Counted from the first letter of the stretch, positions 43,754-52,854 are shown. The stretch: DNA of 64,000 bases from Bradyrhizobium sp. CCGUVB1N3 (GCF_024199925.1 NZ_JANADR010000001.1:9737501-9801500), one strand, 5' to 3'. Notes: a model not told the origin generated them from the letters alone. A program made the numbers and translations.

Positions 43754-44332
43754 TTAATCCGCCGGCACGATGCTCGGTGCCATAATCGCTTCGAGATGCT
43801 CGGGGCGGTCACGGTTGACGTGGGCGAGGTATTCGTCGGCGACCTTGCGCAGGCGGCGGCTGAGTTCGCTGCCTACGGAGATACTGTCGAGCTTGGTGTT
43901 CTCGTGCACGATGGCCTGGATGGCGTTGATGTGGTGCGAGAATAGCTCGCTCGGCACCTTGGCAAGATCCGGCGCATGCTCGATGACGCGGCACAGGCTT
44001 TCGGCGATGATCCCGGCGGATGGATAGCCAAACGTCGCGGCGTCGCCCTTGATGTCGTGCGCCGCACGAAACAGCTCGTCGCGCGCCTCCTTGGTGAAGC
44101 CGTCCTTCTGCACGGCCGCGCAGGCCGCAGCCAGCCGTCCGGCTTCGATCGCCATCCAGTTCTTGAACTCCCCGGAGAGCCCGGCGAGCGCCTGCTCGGC
44201 GCGACCGACCGGGTCGTCCATGTCCTTTTCCTCGACCCGGCGCAGCACCTTGCGCAGCGGATTGGGCTGCGTGATCAATTGGTGGGTGGCGAAGGCCTTG
44301 ACCTCGATGTCTTTGGGGCTGTTCTTGGCCAT
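43754..44332 (-). CDS. Hpt (histidine phosphotransfer) domain protein
   Basis: 192 residues. The Hpt site is FRAAHDIKGDAATFGYPSAG, with the phosphorylatable His in A-H-x-x-K-G. Helical bundle throughout; N-terminal 45 residues are polar and variable. Second gene of an operon with a CheY-like regulator 30 bases upstream, so the pair likely passes phosphate from an unlinked kinase. The cognate kinase is not in the window. Confidence 0.88.
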   Translation of the reverse strand: MAKNSPKDIEVKAFATHQLITQPNPLRKVLRRVEEKDMDDPVGRAEQALAGLSGEFKNWMAIEAGRLAAACAAVQKDGFTKEARDELFRAAHDIKGDAATFGYPSAGIIAESLCRVIEHAPDLAKVPSELFSHHINAIQAIVHENTKLDSISVGSELSRRLRKVADEYLAHVNRDRPEHLEAIMAPSIVPAD

Positions 44333-44362
44333 GATGCCTGCCTCGATGGTTGAGGGCGCTCG

Positions 44363-44908
44363 CTAGATGGAGGACCGCGCTTTGTCGAGCAGCGAGGGCT
44401 GCTGCAGCACCTCGTGCTTTTCGCCGACGCGGCGCTCGGGGCCCATATAGGCGGAGCTGGTGTTGCGGCGGCGATCGGGCCCGAAATAGGTCTTGGTCTT
44501 GATGAAGGGCCGGGGATTGGCGACCACGTTCAGGATGCGCTGGTAGAGGCCCTTGGCCGAGATCGGCTTGGCCAGGAATTCGGTGACGCCGGCATCGCGC
44601 GCTACGGTGACGCGGCGCTTCTCGGAATGACCTGTCAGCATGATGATCGGCGCGTAGGGGTTGCCCTTGGATTCCGGCTGCCGGATCATCTGCGCCAGCT
44701 CGAGCCCGTCGAAGATCGGCATCGCCCAGTCGGTGATGACGATGTCGGGCACGTAGTGGCTGTACATTTCGAGCGCGGTCGCGCCGTCTTCGGCCTCATA
44801 GACCTCGCGCGCGCCGAAGGAGTGCAACAGCGTCCGCAGGATGCGGCGCATGTGCGGATTGTCGTCGCAGACGAGGAAGCGCAGCTTGTTGAAATCGATG
44901 CGGAACAT
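44363..44908 (-). CDS. CheY-like response regulator with C-terminal extension
   Basis: 181 residues. Receiver domain 1-125: acidic pair LVCDDNPHM, phosphoacceptor Asp in VITDWAMPIFDG, conserved Thr in IIMLTGHSEKR and Lys in EFLAKPISAK. All catalytic residues present. The 55-residue tail has two short repeats of YxGPxRR (YFGPDRRRN, YMGPERRVG). No output domain. Operon with the Hpt gene. An 11-bp inverted repeat lies 24 bases upstream of the start. Confidence 0.92.
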   Translation of the reverse strand: MFRIDFNKLRFLVCDDNPHMRRILRTLLHSFGAREVYEAEDGATALEMYSHYVPDIVITDWAMPIFDGLELAQMIRQPESKGNPYAPIIMLTGHSEKRRVTVARDAGVTEFLAKPISAKGLYQRILNVVANPRPFIKTKTYFGPDRRRNTSSAYMGPERRVGEKHEVLQQPSLLDKARSSI

Positions 44909-44931
44909 GACGCCCAGCCGAAGCGGTCAAA

Positions 44932-44966
44932 CTTCGTTAACCATATCGCGTCCGAGGTTAACGAAG
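44932..44966. promoter_or_regulatory. 11-bp inverted repeat upstream of the CheY-like gene
   Basis: CTTCGTTAACC (44932-44942) and GGTTAACGAAG (44956-44966) are perfect complements with a 13-base spacer. It lies between the nadK stop (44987) and the CheY-like start (44908), both minus strand. It may be an operator, or a hairpin that ends nadK mRNA; no T-run follows in either direction. Confidence 0.5.
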
Positions 44967-44986
44967 CGTTGAGGCCTGGCGTGGAG

Positions 44987-45766
44987 CTAGTAGCCGAACT
45001 GCTCGCGCAGAATCCGCTCTTCCAGGCTGTGGCCGGGGTCGAACAACATCCGCATCGAGATGGTCTTGTCGGACAGCACCTCGACGCGGCGGACGTCGCG
45101 TACTTCGTCATGGTCGGCGACCGCCGCGACCGGACGCTTCTCGCAATCGAGCACCTCGAACACGACATAGGCCGTGTTGGGGAGGAGGGCGCCGCGCCAG
45201 CGGCGCGGGCGGAAGGGACTGATCGGCGTGAGGGCGAGCAGGGCGGCGTTGATCGGCAGGATGGGCCCCTGGGCGGAGAGATTGTATGCGGTGGACCCTG
45301 CAGGCGTCGCCACCATGATCCCGTCGGCCATCAGTTCGGACATGCGCTCATGCTCGTCGACCAGGATCTTCAGCCGCGCCACCTGATAGGTCTGACGAAA
45401 CAGTGCGACCTCGTTGATCGCGTGATGAATGTGCACCGCGCCCTGTACGTCGGTGGCGCGCATCAGCAGCGGATGGATCACGGACACATGTGCGGCCTCG
45501 AGCCGCACGCGCAGGTCGACCGTCGAGAATTCGTTCATCAGGAAGCCGACCGTGCCGCGGTGCATGCCGTAGATCGGCTTTCCCGTGCGCATGTTCTGGT
45601 GCAGCGTTTGCAGCATCAGCCCATCGCCGCCGAGCGCCACGACGACGTCGGCTTCATCGGGCGTGCAGTTGCCGTACAGGCCCGTCAGCTGCGCATAGGC
45701 TTCCTGGGCTTCGGTGCCCGCGCTGGCGACGAAGGCGATCCGATCATATCGCTTGGGCTTTGTCAT
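44987..45766 (-). CDS. nadK: NAD kinase
   Basis: 259 residues from ATG 45766; the frame extends to 46249 but that part is antisense to the S10 peptidase. Marks: [18 protein letters not shown] (GGDG), [24 protein letters not shown] (Asn-Glu) and [20 protein letters not shown]. Phosphorylates NAD to NADP with ATP. The length is typical of the short alphaproteobacterial form. Probably followed by read-through to the CheY/Hpt pair, unless the inverted repeat at 44932 blocks it. Confidence 0.95.
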   Translation of the reverse strand: MTKPKRYDRIAFVASAGTEAQEAYAQLTGLYGNCTPDEADVVVALGGDGLMLQTLHQNMRTGKPIYGMHRGTVGFLMNEFSTVDLRVRLEAAHVSVIHPLLMRATDVQGAVHIHHAINEVALFRQTYQVARLKILVDEHERMSELMADGIMVATPAGSTAYNLSAQGPILPINAALLALTPISPFRPRRWRGALLPNTAYVVFEVLDCEKRPVAAVADHDEVRDVRRVEVLSDKTISMRMLFDPGHSLEERILREQFGY

Positions 45767-45941
45767 GAAATCGCGGGGCTCGAAAGGGGTCAGGCCGGCT
45801 CGAAAAGGTGTGCCGAGGTCGTCTATACGACCTCGGCCGTTGTTGTCGAGCGTGACCCCGCGCCATGGCAAACGGTCAATACGCCGTGATGCCGCGCCAT
45901 TGTCGCAATCTTGTGCTACAGCCTGTAGCGGATAACAGGGA

Positions 45942-47522
45942 GTGAGCAGCGTGACCATCACATCGCCGGCGCTTCGCCGCGGGGGGCTTTTGCTGGCGCT
46001 CCTCGCCTTTGCCACGTTCGGCCCGGCCCGCGCAGACGATCCGCCGCAGCGTCCCGAGGCGACGGCGCCTGCCGGCCAGAAGGGCGGCGGGCGCGGCGGC
46101 AACGCGCAAAATGCGCAGCAAAATCCCCCGGTAACGGCCGAGCAGCATCGCCTGCCGCCGGACTCCACCACCAGGCAGACGCTCGAGCTGCCTGGACGGA
46201 CGCTCACCTTCACCGCGACCGCAGGCTCCATCCGCGTCTTCGACGACAAGGGCGAGCCGCAGGCCGAGATCGCCTATACCTCGTATCAGCTCGACGGCAC
46301 CGACCGTGCCACGCGCCCGGTGACGTTCTTCTTCAATGGCGGGCCGGGCGCATCGTCAGCCTGGCTGCAGCTCGGCAATGCCGGTCCGTGGCGGCTGCCG
46401 ATCAACGCCGACGAGGTCACGCCGTCGACCTCTCCCGAAGTGAAGCCCAATGCGGAGACCTGGCTCGATTTCACCGACCTCGTCTTCATCGATCCGGTCG
46501 GGACCGGCTATAGCCGCTTCGTGGCGACAGGCGAGGACGTCCGCAGGCGGTTCTATTCCGTGGACGGCGATGTCAGCGCGCTCGCGCTGGTGATCCGCCG
46601 CTGGCTCGAGAAGCACGACCGGCTGCTGTCGCCCAAATATGTCGCGGGCGAAAGCTATGGCGGCATTCGCGGGCCGAAGGTCGTGCGCCAGTTGCAGATG
46701 CAGCAGGGCGTCGGCGTCAAGGGCCTGATCATGATCTCGCCGCTGTTCGACTTCCGCGAGTTCACCGGCACCAGCCTCCTGCAATATGTCGCAACGCTGC
46801 CGAGCTATGTCGCGACCGTGCGCGAAGCCAAGGGGCCGGTGAAGCGGGCCGATCTCGCCGACGTGGAAGCTTACGCGCGCGGCGAGTTCCTGGCCGACCT
46901 CGTCAAAGGCGAGGCGGACAGGGGGGCGGCCACGCGGCTGGCCGACAAGGTCGCCACGCTGACGGGCATCGATCAGGCGGTGAGCCGCGGGCTCGCGGGC
47001 CGCTTCGACGTCGGCGAATTCCGCCGCGAGCTCGACCGCAAGAACGGCAAGGTGACCGGCCGCTACGATGCCTCCGTGCGCGGTTTCGATCCCTATCCGG
47101 ATTCCAGTAGCTCCCGTTTCGGCGATCCCTCCGGCGACACGCTTCAGGCGCCGCTCACCAGTGCCGCCGTCGATCTCCTCACACGCAAGCTGAACTGGCG
47201 GCCGGACGGCTCCTATGAGGTGCTCAATGGCGCAGTCGAACGGGCCTGGGATTTCGGCCACGGCATCAATCCCGCGCAGTCGGTTTCGGAGCTGCGCCAG
47301 ATCCTGGCAACGGACGCGAAGATGACGGTGTTGGTCGGACATGGCCTGTTCGACCTCGCCACGCCCTATTTCGGCTCGCAGATCGTGCTCGACCAGTTGC
47401 CCGCCTTTGCCTCAGCGCCGCGCGTCAAGCTCGTGGTCTATCCCGGCGGCCACATGTTCTACTCGCGCGATGGCTCGCGGCAGGCGTTTCGTGCCGAGGT
47501 CGAGGCGATGATCAAGCCGTAG
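45942..47522 (+). CDS. Exported S10-family serine carboxypeptidase
   Basis: 526 residues from GTG 45942 (a GTG at 45951 is possible). Signal peptide [19 protein letters not shown], then a Gly/Asn/Gln linker. The S10 catalytic set: [18 protein letters not shown] (oxyanion NGGPG), [13 protein letters not shown] (nucleophile Ser of GESYG), [13 protein letters not shown] (Asp) and [10 protein letters not shown] (His). Removes C-terminal residues from peptides in the periplasm at acid pH. The stop overlaps the convergent serine hydrolase by 11 bases. Confidence 0.9.
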   Translation: MSSVTITSPALRRGGLLLALLAFATFGPARADDPPQRPEATAPAGQKGGGRGGNAQNAQQNPPVTAEQHRLPPDSTTRQTLELPGRTLTFTATAGSIRVFDDKGEPQAEIAYTSYQLDGTDRATRPVTFFFNGGPGASSAWLQLGNAGPWRLPINADEVTPSTSPEVKPNAETWLDFTDLVFIDPVGTGYSRFVATGEDVRRRFYSVDGDVSALALVIRRWLEKHDRLLSPKYVAGESYGGIRGPKVVRQLQMQQGVGVKGLIMISPLFDFREFTGTSLLQYVATLPSYVATVREAKGPVKRADLADVEAYARGEFLADLVKGEADRGAATRLADKVATLTGIDQAVSRGLAGRFDVGEFRRELDRKNGKVTGRYDASVRGFDPYPDSSSSRFGDPSGDTLQAPLTSAAVDLLTRKLNWRPDGSYEVLNGAVERAWDFGHGINPAQSVSELRQILATDAKMTVLVGHGLFDLATPYFGSQIVLDQLPAFASAPRVKLVVYPGGHMFYSRDGSRQAFRAEVEAMIKP

Positions 47523-48909
47523 GCCGGCGTTTCCGCGGCGTATATTTGCGCGCGATCTCGCGGGCGATGACGCTCTCCGGCTTGACGTTGATACCGGCGA
47601 GCCAGATGTCGCGGACCTTGCCGCGCTTGTCGCGAATGCGGCGCACCGGCTCGCCATGGCTGGCATAGCCGGCAGCTGCGGCGAAGGTGCCGGAATCGCG
47701 GCCGGTGACTTCGATCTCGGCCGCATCCATGAACGGATTGTTGAAGTGCGGATTGGCGACCACGACGCGGTTGCCCATCGGCACGAGATCGACGGCGCCC
47801 CAGATCGTCCACCAGCGGCCGGTCCAGTCGCGTGACCGCCGGTCAGGTGTCCCGCGGTTCTGGAACGCACGCAGGATCTGCATCGCGCCGTCCATCCAGA
47901 TCGGCGCTGCGCCATCGATGCAGTTGCTGAGCATCGTGATCGCAAGCTCGCAGGCCGGAATGGAGCAGGTCCGGGAGATGTAGCCCTGGAAGCCGCCGCC
48001 ATGGCCGAACCAGTCCCAGCCGTCGGTCTTGCCGGCGCTGACGCCGAGGCCGTAATGGACCTCGAAGCTTTGAGGAATGCGCCAATGGTTTCGCGTCATT
48101 TCGCGGCGGCTCGCGACCGACAGCACGCTCCTCTTAGCGTTGGGCGCGAGCTGCGCGAAGAAGCGGGCGGTGTCGGCGGCAGTTGCAACGAAGCCGGCGG
48201 CGGACGTCATCGCCTGGGTGGGGTTGTCGCCAGGGATCACGCAGCGCTCGCCGAGCGGCAGCTTGCGCGTATGGCCGCGAGCGAACGATGCGCCCTTGGC
48301 AAGCGGCGCGCTCGGCTCGGTCTCGCGAAGGCCGGCGGCTGCGATGATCTCGCGCTTGATCCAGGCGGGGTAAGGCTCTTTCGTGACGGCTTCGATCACA
48401 AGCCCGATCAGGCCAAAGCCGTGATTGGAGTATTTGAAGCGCGTGCCGGGTTCGATCGCGGTGGGCGTTCGCAACTCCGCCAGCAGCTCCTTCTCGTCGA
48501 GATAGGGACGGCTGTCGATGAACTGGCCGGAGTCGGCGCCGTCCCGCGTCAGGCCTGCGCTATGGGAGAGCAGCTGTGCGATCGTCGTCTCGGCAACGCG
48601 CGGATGCAGGTCGCCGACATATTGGCCGACGGGGTCGTCGAGCCGCAGCTTGCGCTGCTCGCGCAGTTTCAGGATGCCGGCGGCGGTGAAGCTCTTGGAG
48701 TGCGAGGCGATGCGAAAGCGGTGCCGCGGCGTCAGCTTTTCGCCGGTGTCGAGATTGGCAAGGCCGAAGGCATGCTCGGCGACGACTTCGCCGCGATGGG
48801 TGATCGCGATGATGAGGCCCGGCTGTTGCGATCCGATCAGTTGAAACTCGATCCAAGAGCCGATGTAGTCGATCGCGGCTCGTAACCACGCATCCATTGC
48901 CCACCACAT
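47512..48909 (-). CDS. Serine hydrolase, beta-lactamase class C fold
   Basis: 465 residues from ATG 48909 (ATG 48897 also fits; the frame opens at 48945). Motifs: RIASHSKSFTAAGIL (S-x-x-K), KYSNHGFGLIG (Y-S-N) and WFGHGGGFQGYISRT (H-x-G). No signal peptide, so probably cytosolic, unlike the Tat-exported paralogue at 19349. The C-terminal 120 residues form a beta-rich domain common in D-stereospecific peptidases and esterases of this fold. The stop overlaps the convergent S10 gene. Confidence 0.85.
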   Translation of the reverse strand: MWWAMDAWLRAAIDYIGSWIEFQLIGSQQPGLIIAITHRGEVVAEHAFGLANLDTGEKLTPRHRFRIASHSKSFTAAGILKLREQRKLRLDDPVGQYVGDLHPRVAETTIAQLLSHSAGLTRDGADSGQFIDSRPYLDEKELLAELRTPTAIEPGTRFKYSNHGFGLIGLVIEAVTKEPYPAWIKREIIAAAGLRETEPSAPLAKGASFARGHTRKLPLGERCVIPGDNPTQAMTSAAGFVATAADTARFFAQLAPNAKRSVLSVASRREMTRNHWRIPQSFEVHYGLGVSAGKTDGWDWFGHGGGFQGYISRTCSIPACELAITMLSNCIDGAAPIWMDGAMQILRAFQNRGTPDRRSRDWTGRWWTIWGAVDLVPMGNRVVVANPHFNNPFMDAAEIEVTGRDSGTFAAAAGYASHGEPVRRIRDKRGKVRDIWLAGINVKPESVIAREIARKYTPRKRRPTA

Positions 48910-48949
48910 GCGAGGGAGAGGTTCTTCGCGAAAGCTAGCCGACAAGACA

Positions 48950-48983
48950 GAACCGGCGCAACCCCCGAGAGTTGCGCCGGTTC
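48950..48983 (-). terminator. Hairpin between the TPR gene and the serine hydrolase gene
   Basis: A 13-bp perfect stem (48950-48962 with 48971-48983), 8-base loop. On the minus strand it follows the TPR gene stop by 26 bases and is followed by CTGTCTTGTC, a poor T-run. It separates the TPR gene from the hydrolase gene. Confidence 0.6.
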
Positions 48984-49008
48984 ATTCATCTCTGGAGTGG
49001 AGCGGTCG

Positions 49009-49551
49009 TCAGTAGACGAGCGTCGCGCCGGTCGGCTTGTCGAGCGCAGCCGCAAGCGAGCGATATTCGTCGCTGCTGGTGCCGGCGAGCGATGCGATCT
49101 TGTTCAGATGATACTGCGCCTGTTCGCGGTTGCCCTGCTCGAGCTGCCAGAGCCCGTAATACTGCCAGGTGCGGACGTGGTTCGGATCGTCCTTGAGCGC
49201 GAGCTCGTAATAGGTCTGCGACTGCTTGTAGTCGCCGAGCTTGCGATAGGAGTAGCCGATCAGGTTGGCGACGTCGGCAACGTTGTCGCGCTTGAGCGTC
49301 TTGAGCTGGTCGATCGCGCTCGCATAGTCGTGGCGATCGTAGATCGTCGTGTAGGCCGTGCGATAGGCGGCGAGGAATTTGGGATCGCTGACGGAGGAGC
49401 TCTTCTTCTTTTTCTTGGTCGACGTCGTGTCTGATGACCCGGAGCCGGAGGGGCTATCGCTGCCATTGGCATAGGCGCTCTGGATAGCCGGCACGGCGAC
49501 CAGCGTCACGCAGACGAGTGCCGGAACCAGAAACTTTGCAACTTTGCTCAT
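49009..49551 (-). CDS. Exported tetratricopeptide-repeat protein
   Basis: 180 residues. Signal peptide MSKVAKFLVPALVCVTLVAV (cleavage near YANG), a Ser/Lys linker, then two to three TPRs: YDRHDYASAIDQLKTLKRD, VANLIGYSYRKLGDYKQSQ, and YYGLWQLEQGNREQAQYHLN. Periplasmic protein-interaction module; partner unknown. The 272 bases upstream (49552-49823) show no gene. Confidence 0.85.
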   Translation of the reverse strand: MSKVAKFLVPALVCVTLVAVPAIQSAYANGSDSPSGSGSSDTTSTKKKKKSSSVSDPKFLAAYRTAYTTIYDRHDYASAIDQLKTLKRDNVADVANLIGYSYRKLGDYKQSQTYYELALKDDPNHVRTWQYYGLWQLEQGNREQAQYHLNKIASLAGTSSDEYRSLAAALDKPTGATLVY

Positions 49552-49823
49552 CTATCTCTCCCGTATGGAATGCGGCGATCCTACACGATTGCCTCAAGAC
49601 GGGAACACCCGCGCCGCAAAAACATTCCCGGCCGCCCGGCTTATTCCCAGGACAAGCATGGCCAGACGCTCCGCCGAAACATGACAAAGATGTCATCGAG
49701 ATGAACGGAAGCGAACATTGCGCTTCAGAATGGGTTCAGCGCGTCCCGCCTAACGTCTGCTCCATGATCGAAGGGTCGGCGAGAGGGCGCCGCCTCAAGA
49801 TCCTTCAAAGAGGAGACAACACC

Positions 49824-50240
49824 ATGTTGAAGACCATTTCCGCAGCCTTCCTTGCAGCTTCCGTCATCGCCGCTCCGGCCTTCGCCGCAGAGTCCGGCAA
49901 GACCACGACGCAGGCCCCGGTGATCAAGTCGGAGCAGACGCAGACCAAGGCGTCGAACACCGGCGCCAAGACCGACGTCAAGGCGGATGCCAAGACGGAT
50001 GCCAAGACGGGTGCCAAGACGGATGCCAAGACCAGCATCAAGACCGACGCCAAGACTGATGCCAAGCTCGACAGCAAGACGAAGGCGATGAACGCCAACG
50101 CCGCGATCACCCCGAGCGAGCACAAGTCGCTCCACAAGCATCGTCATCACCACAAGATGCTTTCGGCCAAAAAGCAGCCGAAGGCCCAGCCCGACGTCAC
50201 CAAGCCGGGCGCGCCGGTGACGACTGAAAAGCGCAGCTAG
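49824..50240 (+). CDS. Exported Lys/Asp-repeat protein with His cluster
   Basis: 138 residues from ATG 49824 behind AGAGGAG. Signal peptide MLKTISAAFLAASVIAAPAF. Residues 45-85 are a tandem repeat of K-T-D-A-type tetrapeptides, encoded by 12-base units (from about 49974 to 50074). Then a His-rich cluster (HKSLHKHRHHHKML), likely metal-binding, and a Lys/Pro tail. Low complexity, highly charged; no known family. Function unknown. Confidence 0.65.
   Translation: MLKTISAAFLAASVIAAPAFAAESGKTTTQAPVIKSEQTQTKASNTGAKTDVKADAKTDAKTGAKTDAKTSIKTDAKTDAKLDSKTKAMNANAAITPSEHKSLHKHRHHHKMLSAKKQPKAQPDVTKPGAPVTTEKRS
49974..50074 (+). repeat. In-gene 12-base tandem repeat
   Basis: About eight imperfect copies of a 12-base unit (GCCAAGACGGAT and variants) encoding the Ala-Lys-Thr-Asp repeats of the gene at 49824. 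In-frame, so copy-number change would lengthen or shorten the protein by four residues. Confidence 0.7.
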
Positions 50241-50251
50241 TAGCTGATCCT

Positions 50252-50285
50252 GCGCGGTGGCGACCACATTGCCCCGCCACCGCGC
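50252..50285 (+). terminator. Hairpin after the His-rich gene
   Basis: An 11-bp perfect stem (50252-50262 with 50275-50285), 12-base loop, 12 bases past the stop. No T-run. The rest of 50286-50439 is intergenic with no visible gene. Confidence 0.5.
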
Positions 50286-50439
50286 GCAGGGTTCAGGCCC
50301 GGCCCGACTGCCATCGCGGCTCGCGAAAGCGTGAGCGATGGCGGCGGGCCGGTTGAGCCGTTTCAGGCGCGAGAAGCGAATTCCCTCGGCCCGACCTTGC
50401 GGCTAGAACGGATTTGCGTCCGGTCGAGAGAGGGGAGTC

Positions 50440-50862
50440 GTGGGGGAATTGGCAAAACGCGCGAGCGTCCTGATGTTGCCGCTGATGCTTGCGGCCTGCT
50501 TCGGCAGCGACGGCGGCCGGCCGTCCCTGGTGGACGACGCGGGAAACCCAGCCCAGCAGCCCTTTCCGGACAATTTCCGCAGCGAGGCGCTCGCCATCAT
50601 GCACAGCTATTTGAACGACCCGGTCGGCGTGCGCGATGCCGCCATGGCGGATCCGGTGCTGCGCACGGTCGGTGGCCGGCCGTTCTATGTGAGCTGCCTG
50701 CACTTCACCCCGCGCGAGAGCGACGGCAGTTATCGGGGCATACGCGAGCGGGCGATCGTCTACGTCAATGGACGCGCCGACCGGGTCATCGAGCGCGCCG
50801 GTGAGATGTGCGCGGGTGCGGTTTACGCACCCTTTCCAGAACTGGAAAAGATGACGCGGTAG
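50440..50862 (+). CDS. Predicted lipoprotein
   Basis: 140 residues from GTG 50440. Signal peptide with a clear lipobox (SVLMLPLMLAACFGSD, cleavage before Cys). The mature part has a compact alpha/beta look: FRSEALAIMHSYLNDPVGVR, GGRPFYVSCLHFTPRES and a C-terminal pair of Cys. Anchored to a membrane in the periplasm; no family recognised. Confidence 0.75.
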   Translation: MGELAKRASVLMLPLMLAACFGSDGGRPSLVDDAGNPAQQPFPDNFRSEALAIMHSYLNDPVGVRDAAMADPVLRTVGGRPFYVSCLHFTPRESDGSYRGIRERAIVYVNGRADRVIERAGEMCAGAVYAPFPELEKMTR

Positions 50863-51148
50863 CGCAAAGCGCGTCTTCACCTGCGCCTGCTAGGACAGGG
50901 GCGGCCGGAAGCCGCTGATCACATTTCGGGGAGCTTTGAACGAGGCCGTCGGACCTTGCGACAAATCATCACGGCAGTGTGCGCGCAGCGAAAAAATCTG
51001 TCGTGACGAGGGAACGCTGGAGCACAAAAAACCGTTGTTGCGGCCTCGTCACGGCACCGAACGATCAAGGCTCCGGCATCGCCGCGAAGCAACCAAATTC
51101 AGGCCACGTTGTTTGCTGAGGGTGAATTCGAAATAACGGGGATCATCC
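50863..51148. other. Intergenic region before the porin gene
   Basis: 286 bases with no gene. It contains an EcfG-type promoter (51011-51036). A plus-strand frame at 50936-51136 has no ribosome site and lacks coding character. Confidence 0.5.
51011..51036 (+). promoter_or_regulatory. EcfG-type stress promoter
   Basis: GGAAC (51011-51015), 17-base spacer, CGTT (51033-51036). It matches the EcfG consensus and points toward the Omp25-like gene at 51149, giving a leader of about 105 bases. Confidence 0.5.
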
Positions 51149-51856
51149 ATGAAGACGTTCTTGCTTGGCGCAGCCGCTGTGCTTGCGCTGGCAGCGCCAG
51201 CCGCCGGAGCCGACATACAGGCGCGTCCCTACACCAAGGCGCCCGCCTATACGCCGCCGCAGGTCATTTATAACTGGACGGGCTTCTACATCGGCGGCCA
51301 TGTCGGCGGTGCGTTCGCCGGCGACAACACCTTCCAGTCGAGCGACGCCCGCTTCCTCGGCGGCGTGCAGGGCGGCTTCGACTATCAGTTTGCGCCCAAC
51401 TGGGTGATGGGTATTGAGGCCCAGTATTCCTGGCTGCCGTCCAACAACCACGGCGCCCTGTTTCCGGGCGGCGCGCTCGTGACCTCCAACACCGACCAGC
51501 TCGGCTCGGTGACGGGCCGCATCGGCTACACCTGGGGCCCGGCACTGGTCTACGCCAAGGGCGGTTACGCCTGGCGCAACAACAATTTCGGCGCCAGCGT
51601 CGGCGGCGTGCCCACCGCGGTCACCACCACCGGCAACAACAAGGACGGCTACACCGTCGGTGCCGGCCTCGAATACATGTTCGCGCCGAACTGGTCGGCC
51701 AAGGCCGAGTACCAGTACTATAATTTCGGCAGCACCACCGTCACCGCCGGGCCGGCCGACGTCGTCGGCGTCCGCGGCAAGGAGGACGAGCATACCGTCA
51801 AGGTCGGCGTGAACTATCGCTTCGGCTGGGGCGGCCCGGCCGCCTCGCGCTACTGA
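51149..51856 (+). CDS. Outer-membrane beta-barrel protein (Omp25/RopB-like)
   Basis: 235 residues. Signal peptide MKTFLLGAAAVLALAAPAAG, then YNWTGFYIGGHVGGAFAGDN, the hallmark N-terminal strand of the family. Eight-strand barrel pattern of alternating residues with Gly-rich turns, ending VKVGVNYRFGWGGPAASRY (the usual terminal R-Y/F). A small porin-type surface protein abundant in Bradyrhizobium. The ATG at 51149 gives the family's normal start. A strong terminator follows. Confidence 0.92.
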   Translation: MKTFLLGAAAVLALAAPAAGADIQARPYTKAPAYTPPQVIYNWTGFYIGGHVGGAFAGDNTFQSSDARFLGGVQGGFDYQFAPNWVMGIEAQYSWLPSNNHGALFPGGALVTSNTDQLGSVTGRIGYTWGPALVYAKGGYAWRNNNFGASVGGVPTAVTTTGNNKDGYTVGAGLEYMFAPNWSAKAEYQYYNFGSTTVTAGPADVVGVRGKEDEHTVKVGVNYRFGWGGPAASRY

Positions 51857-51882
51857 TCCTCAGGCAGCAAACGAAAGACTGC

Positions 51883-51912
51883 AAAGGCCGGCTTCGCCGG
51901 CCTTTGTTTTTT
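51883..51912 (+). terminator. Rho-independent terminator of the porin gene
   Basis: A perfect 10-bp stem (51883-51892 with 51896-51905), loop TTC, then GTTTTTT. 26 bases past the stop. Confidence 0.9.
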
Positions 51913-52037
51913 GGGAAGCTGGTCGCACAAGCGTGGTCTCACCAACGTCATGGGCACGCGGTAAAGCAAAAATAATTTTTGCCGCTTACGGAACACGCGC
52001 CGGAACGCGTTATTATGTGATTGCCGGGCTGGGTGGG

Positions 52038-52286
52038 ATGACGAACATGCGTATCTTGGCGTCGGTGGTGATCTTCTTATTCGTCACGCTGCCGTGCTCG
52101 GCACAGACGATCCTCAAATCCGAACCGCTGGTATTGGCGCCCTATGAGGTGGCCTTCGTGCAGGATTTCTCCTGCGGGCAGGGCCGGGTGCTGAAGGTCA
52201 CCGGCGCGATCCGCGGCCTGCATCGGCGCAAGGCCTGCGTGGTGCTCTCGGGCGAGCAGGCATCGTTGGTGATCGCAACGCCCTGA
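52038..52286 (+). CDS. Small exported protein
   Basis: 82 residues from ATG 52038 (an ATG at 52047 is possible). Signal peptide RILASVVIFLFVTLPCSAQ. Mature 60 residues: SEPLVLAPYEVAFVQDFSCG, then GRVLKVTGAIRGLHRRKACV, two Cys that could pair. Periplasmic; no family recognised. Confidence 0.6.
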   Translation: MTNMRILASVVIFLFVTLPCSAQTILKSEPLVLAPYEVAFVQDFSCGQGRVLKVTGAIRGLHRRKACVVLSGEQASLVIATP

Positions 52287-52295
52287 CGCTCGTCT

Positions 52296-52550
52296 TCACG
52301 AACTGAACTGCAGCTCCATCCTGGATTGCTGCTCCGCGTCGGCCTTGTTCTTGGCAGGATCCTCGCCAGGGCCTGTGGGGCACAGCTTGATCTCGTAGTC
52401 GTTGTCCAGGACGCGGCGCGGCCCCGGCCTGTCCTCGTCGGTCGCGACGTCCACGACAAGGCCGCTCTCCTGCGCAATTTTCCAGACGTCGGCCTCGCTG
52501 GGGTAGGCCTTGCTGAGCTGGGCATCGTTGCAAAACAGCGCGTAGGGCAT
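52296..52550 (-). CDS. Small hypothetical protein
   Basis: 84 residues. MPYALFCNDAQLSKAYPSEA, DVWKIAQESGLVVDVATDED, then an acidic, Arg/Asp-rich C-terminus. No signal or membrane segment. Convergent with the gene at 52038 (9 bases between stops). Conserved look, function unknown. Confidence 0.6.
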   Translation of the reverse strand: MPYALFCNDAQLSKAYPSEADVWKIAQESGLVVDVATDEDRPGPRRVLDNDYEIKLCPTGPGEDPAKNKADAEQQSRMELQFSS

Positions 52551-52724
52551 CGGTGCTGCCTTTCGGAGCGGCCTTAACGCTTGAGCGGATCGAGGGTTTC
52601 AGCCCGGCTTCAGCGGACGGTTCGTCATCACGGATACGTGAACAGAGCGGCCTGGGCGTGAGTCGTAAACGAGTCCTGAATCCCAAAAAAAGAATCCCTG
52701 GGACTCCCAGGCTGGAATCAGCGG

Positions 52725-52844
52725 ATGTTTCTGGCCATGACGACCGGCCTGAAAACCTCCTGCGAGCACATGCTCCTGCCGCTCACGCTGGCGCTGTTCG
52801 GCGCCTGTACGGCCAATCTGCTGCTGGTCTGGTCCTGGCTCTGA
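52725..52844 (+). CDS. Possible small hydrophobic protein (39 aa)
   Basis: An ORF of 39 residues (MFLAMTTGLKTSCEHMLLPL) with a hydrophobic helix (LLPLTLALFGACTANLLLVW) that could cross the membrane once. An ATG at 52737 is a second start. No clear ribosome site is visible. Its only support is the sharp polar/hydrophobic partition and the empty flanking space. May be a chance ORF. Confidence 0.35.
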   Translation: MFLAMTTGLKTSCEHMLLPLTLALFGACTANLLLVWSWL

Positions 52845-52854
52845 TGGCCGGGGC

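Noticed and set aside
44414..45889. 491-codon frame across the CheY-like gene and nadK
   Set aside because: Antisense to two well-supported genes.
49974..50074. Tandem repeat considered as a CRISPR array
   Set aside because: 12-base in-frame unit inside a gene, no spacers; no cas genes in the window.
51985..52010. GGAAC and CGTT upstream of the gene at 52038 as an EcfG promoter
   Set aside because: Spacing is 13 bases, too short for the consensus.
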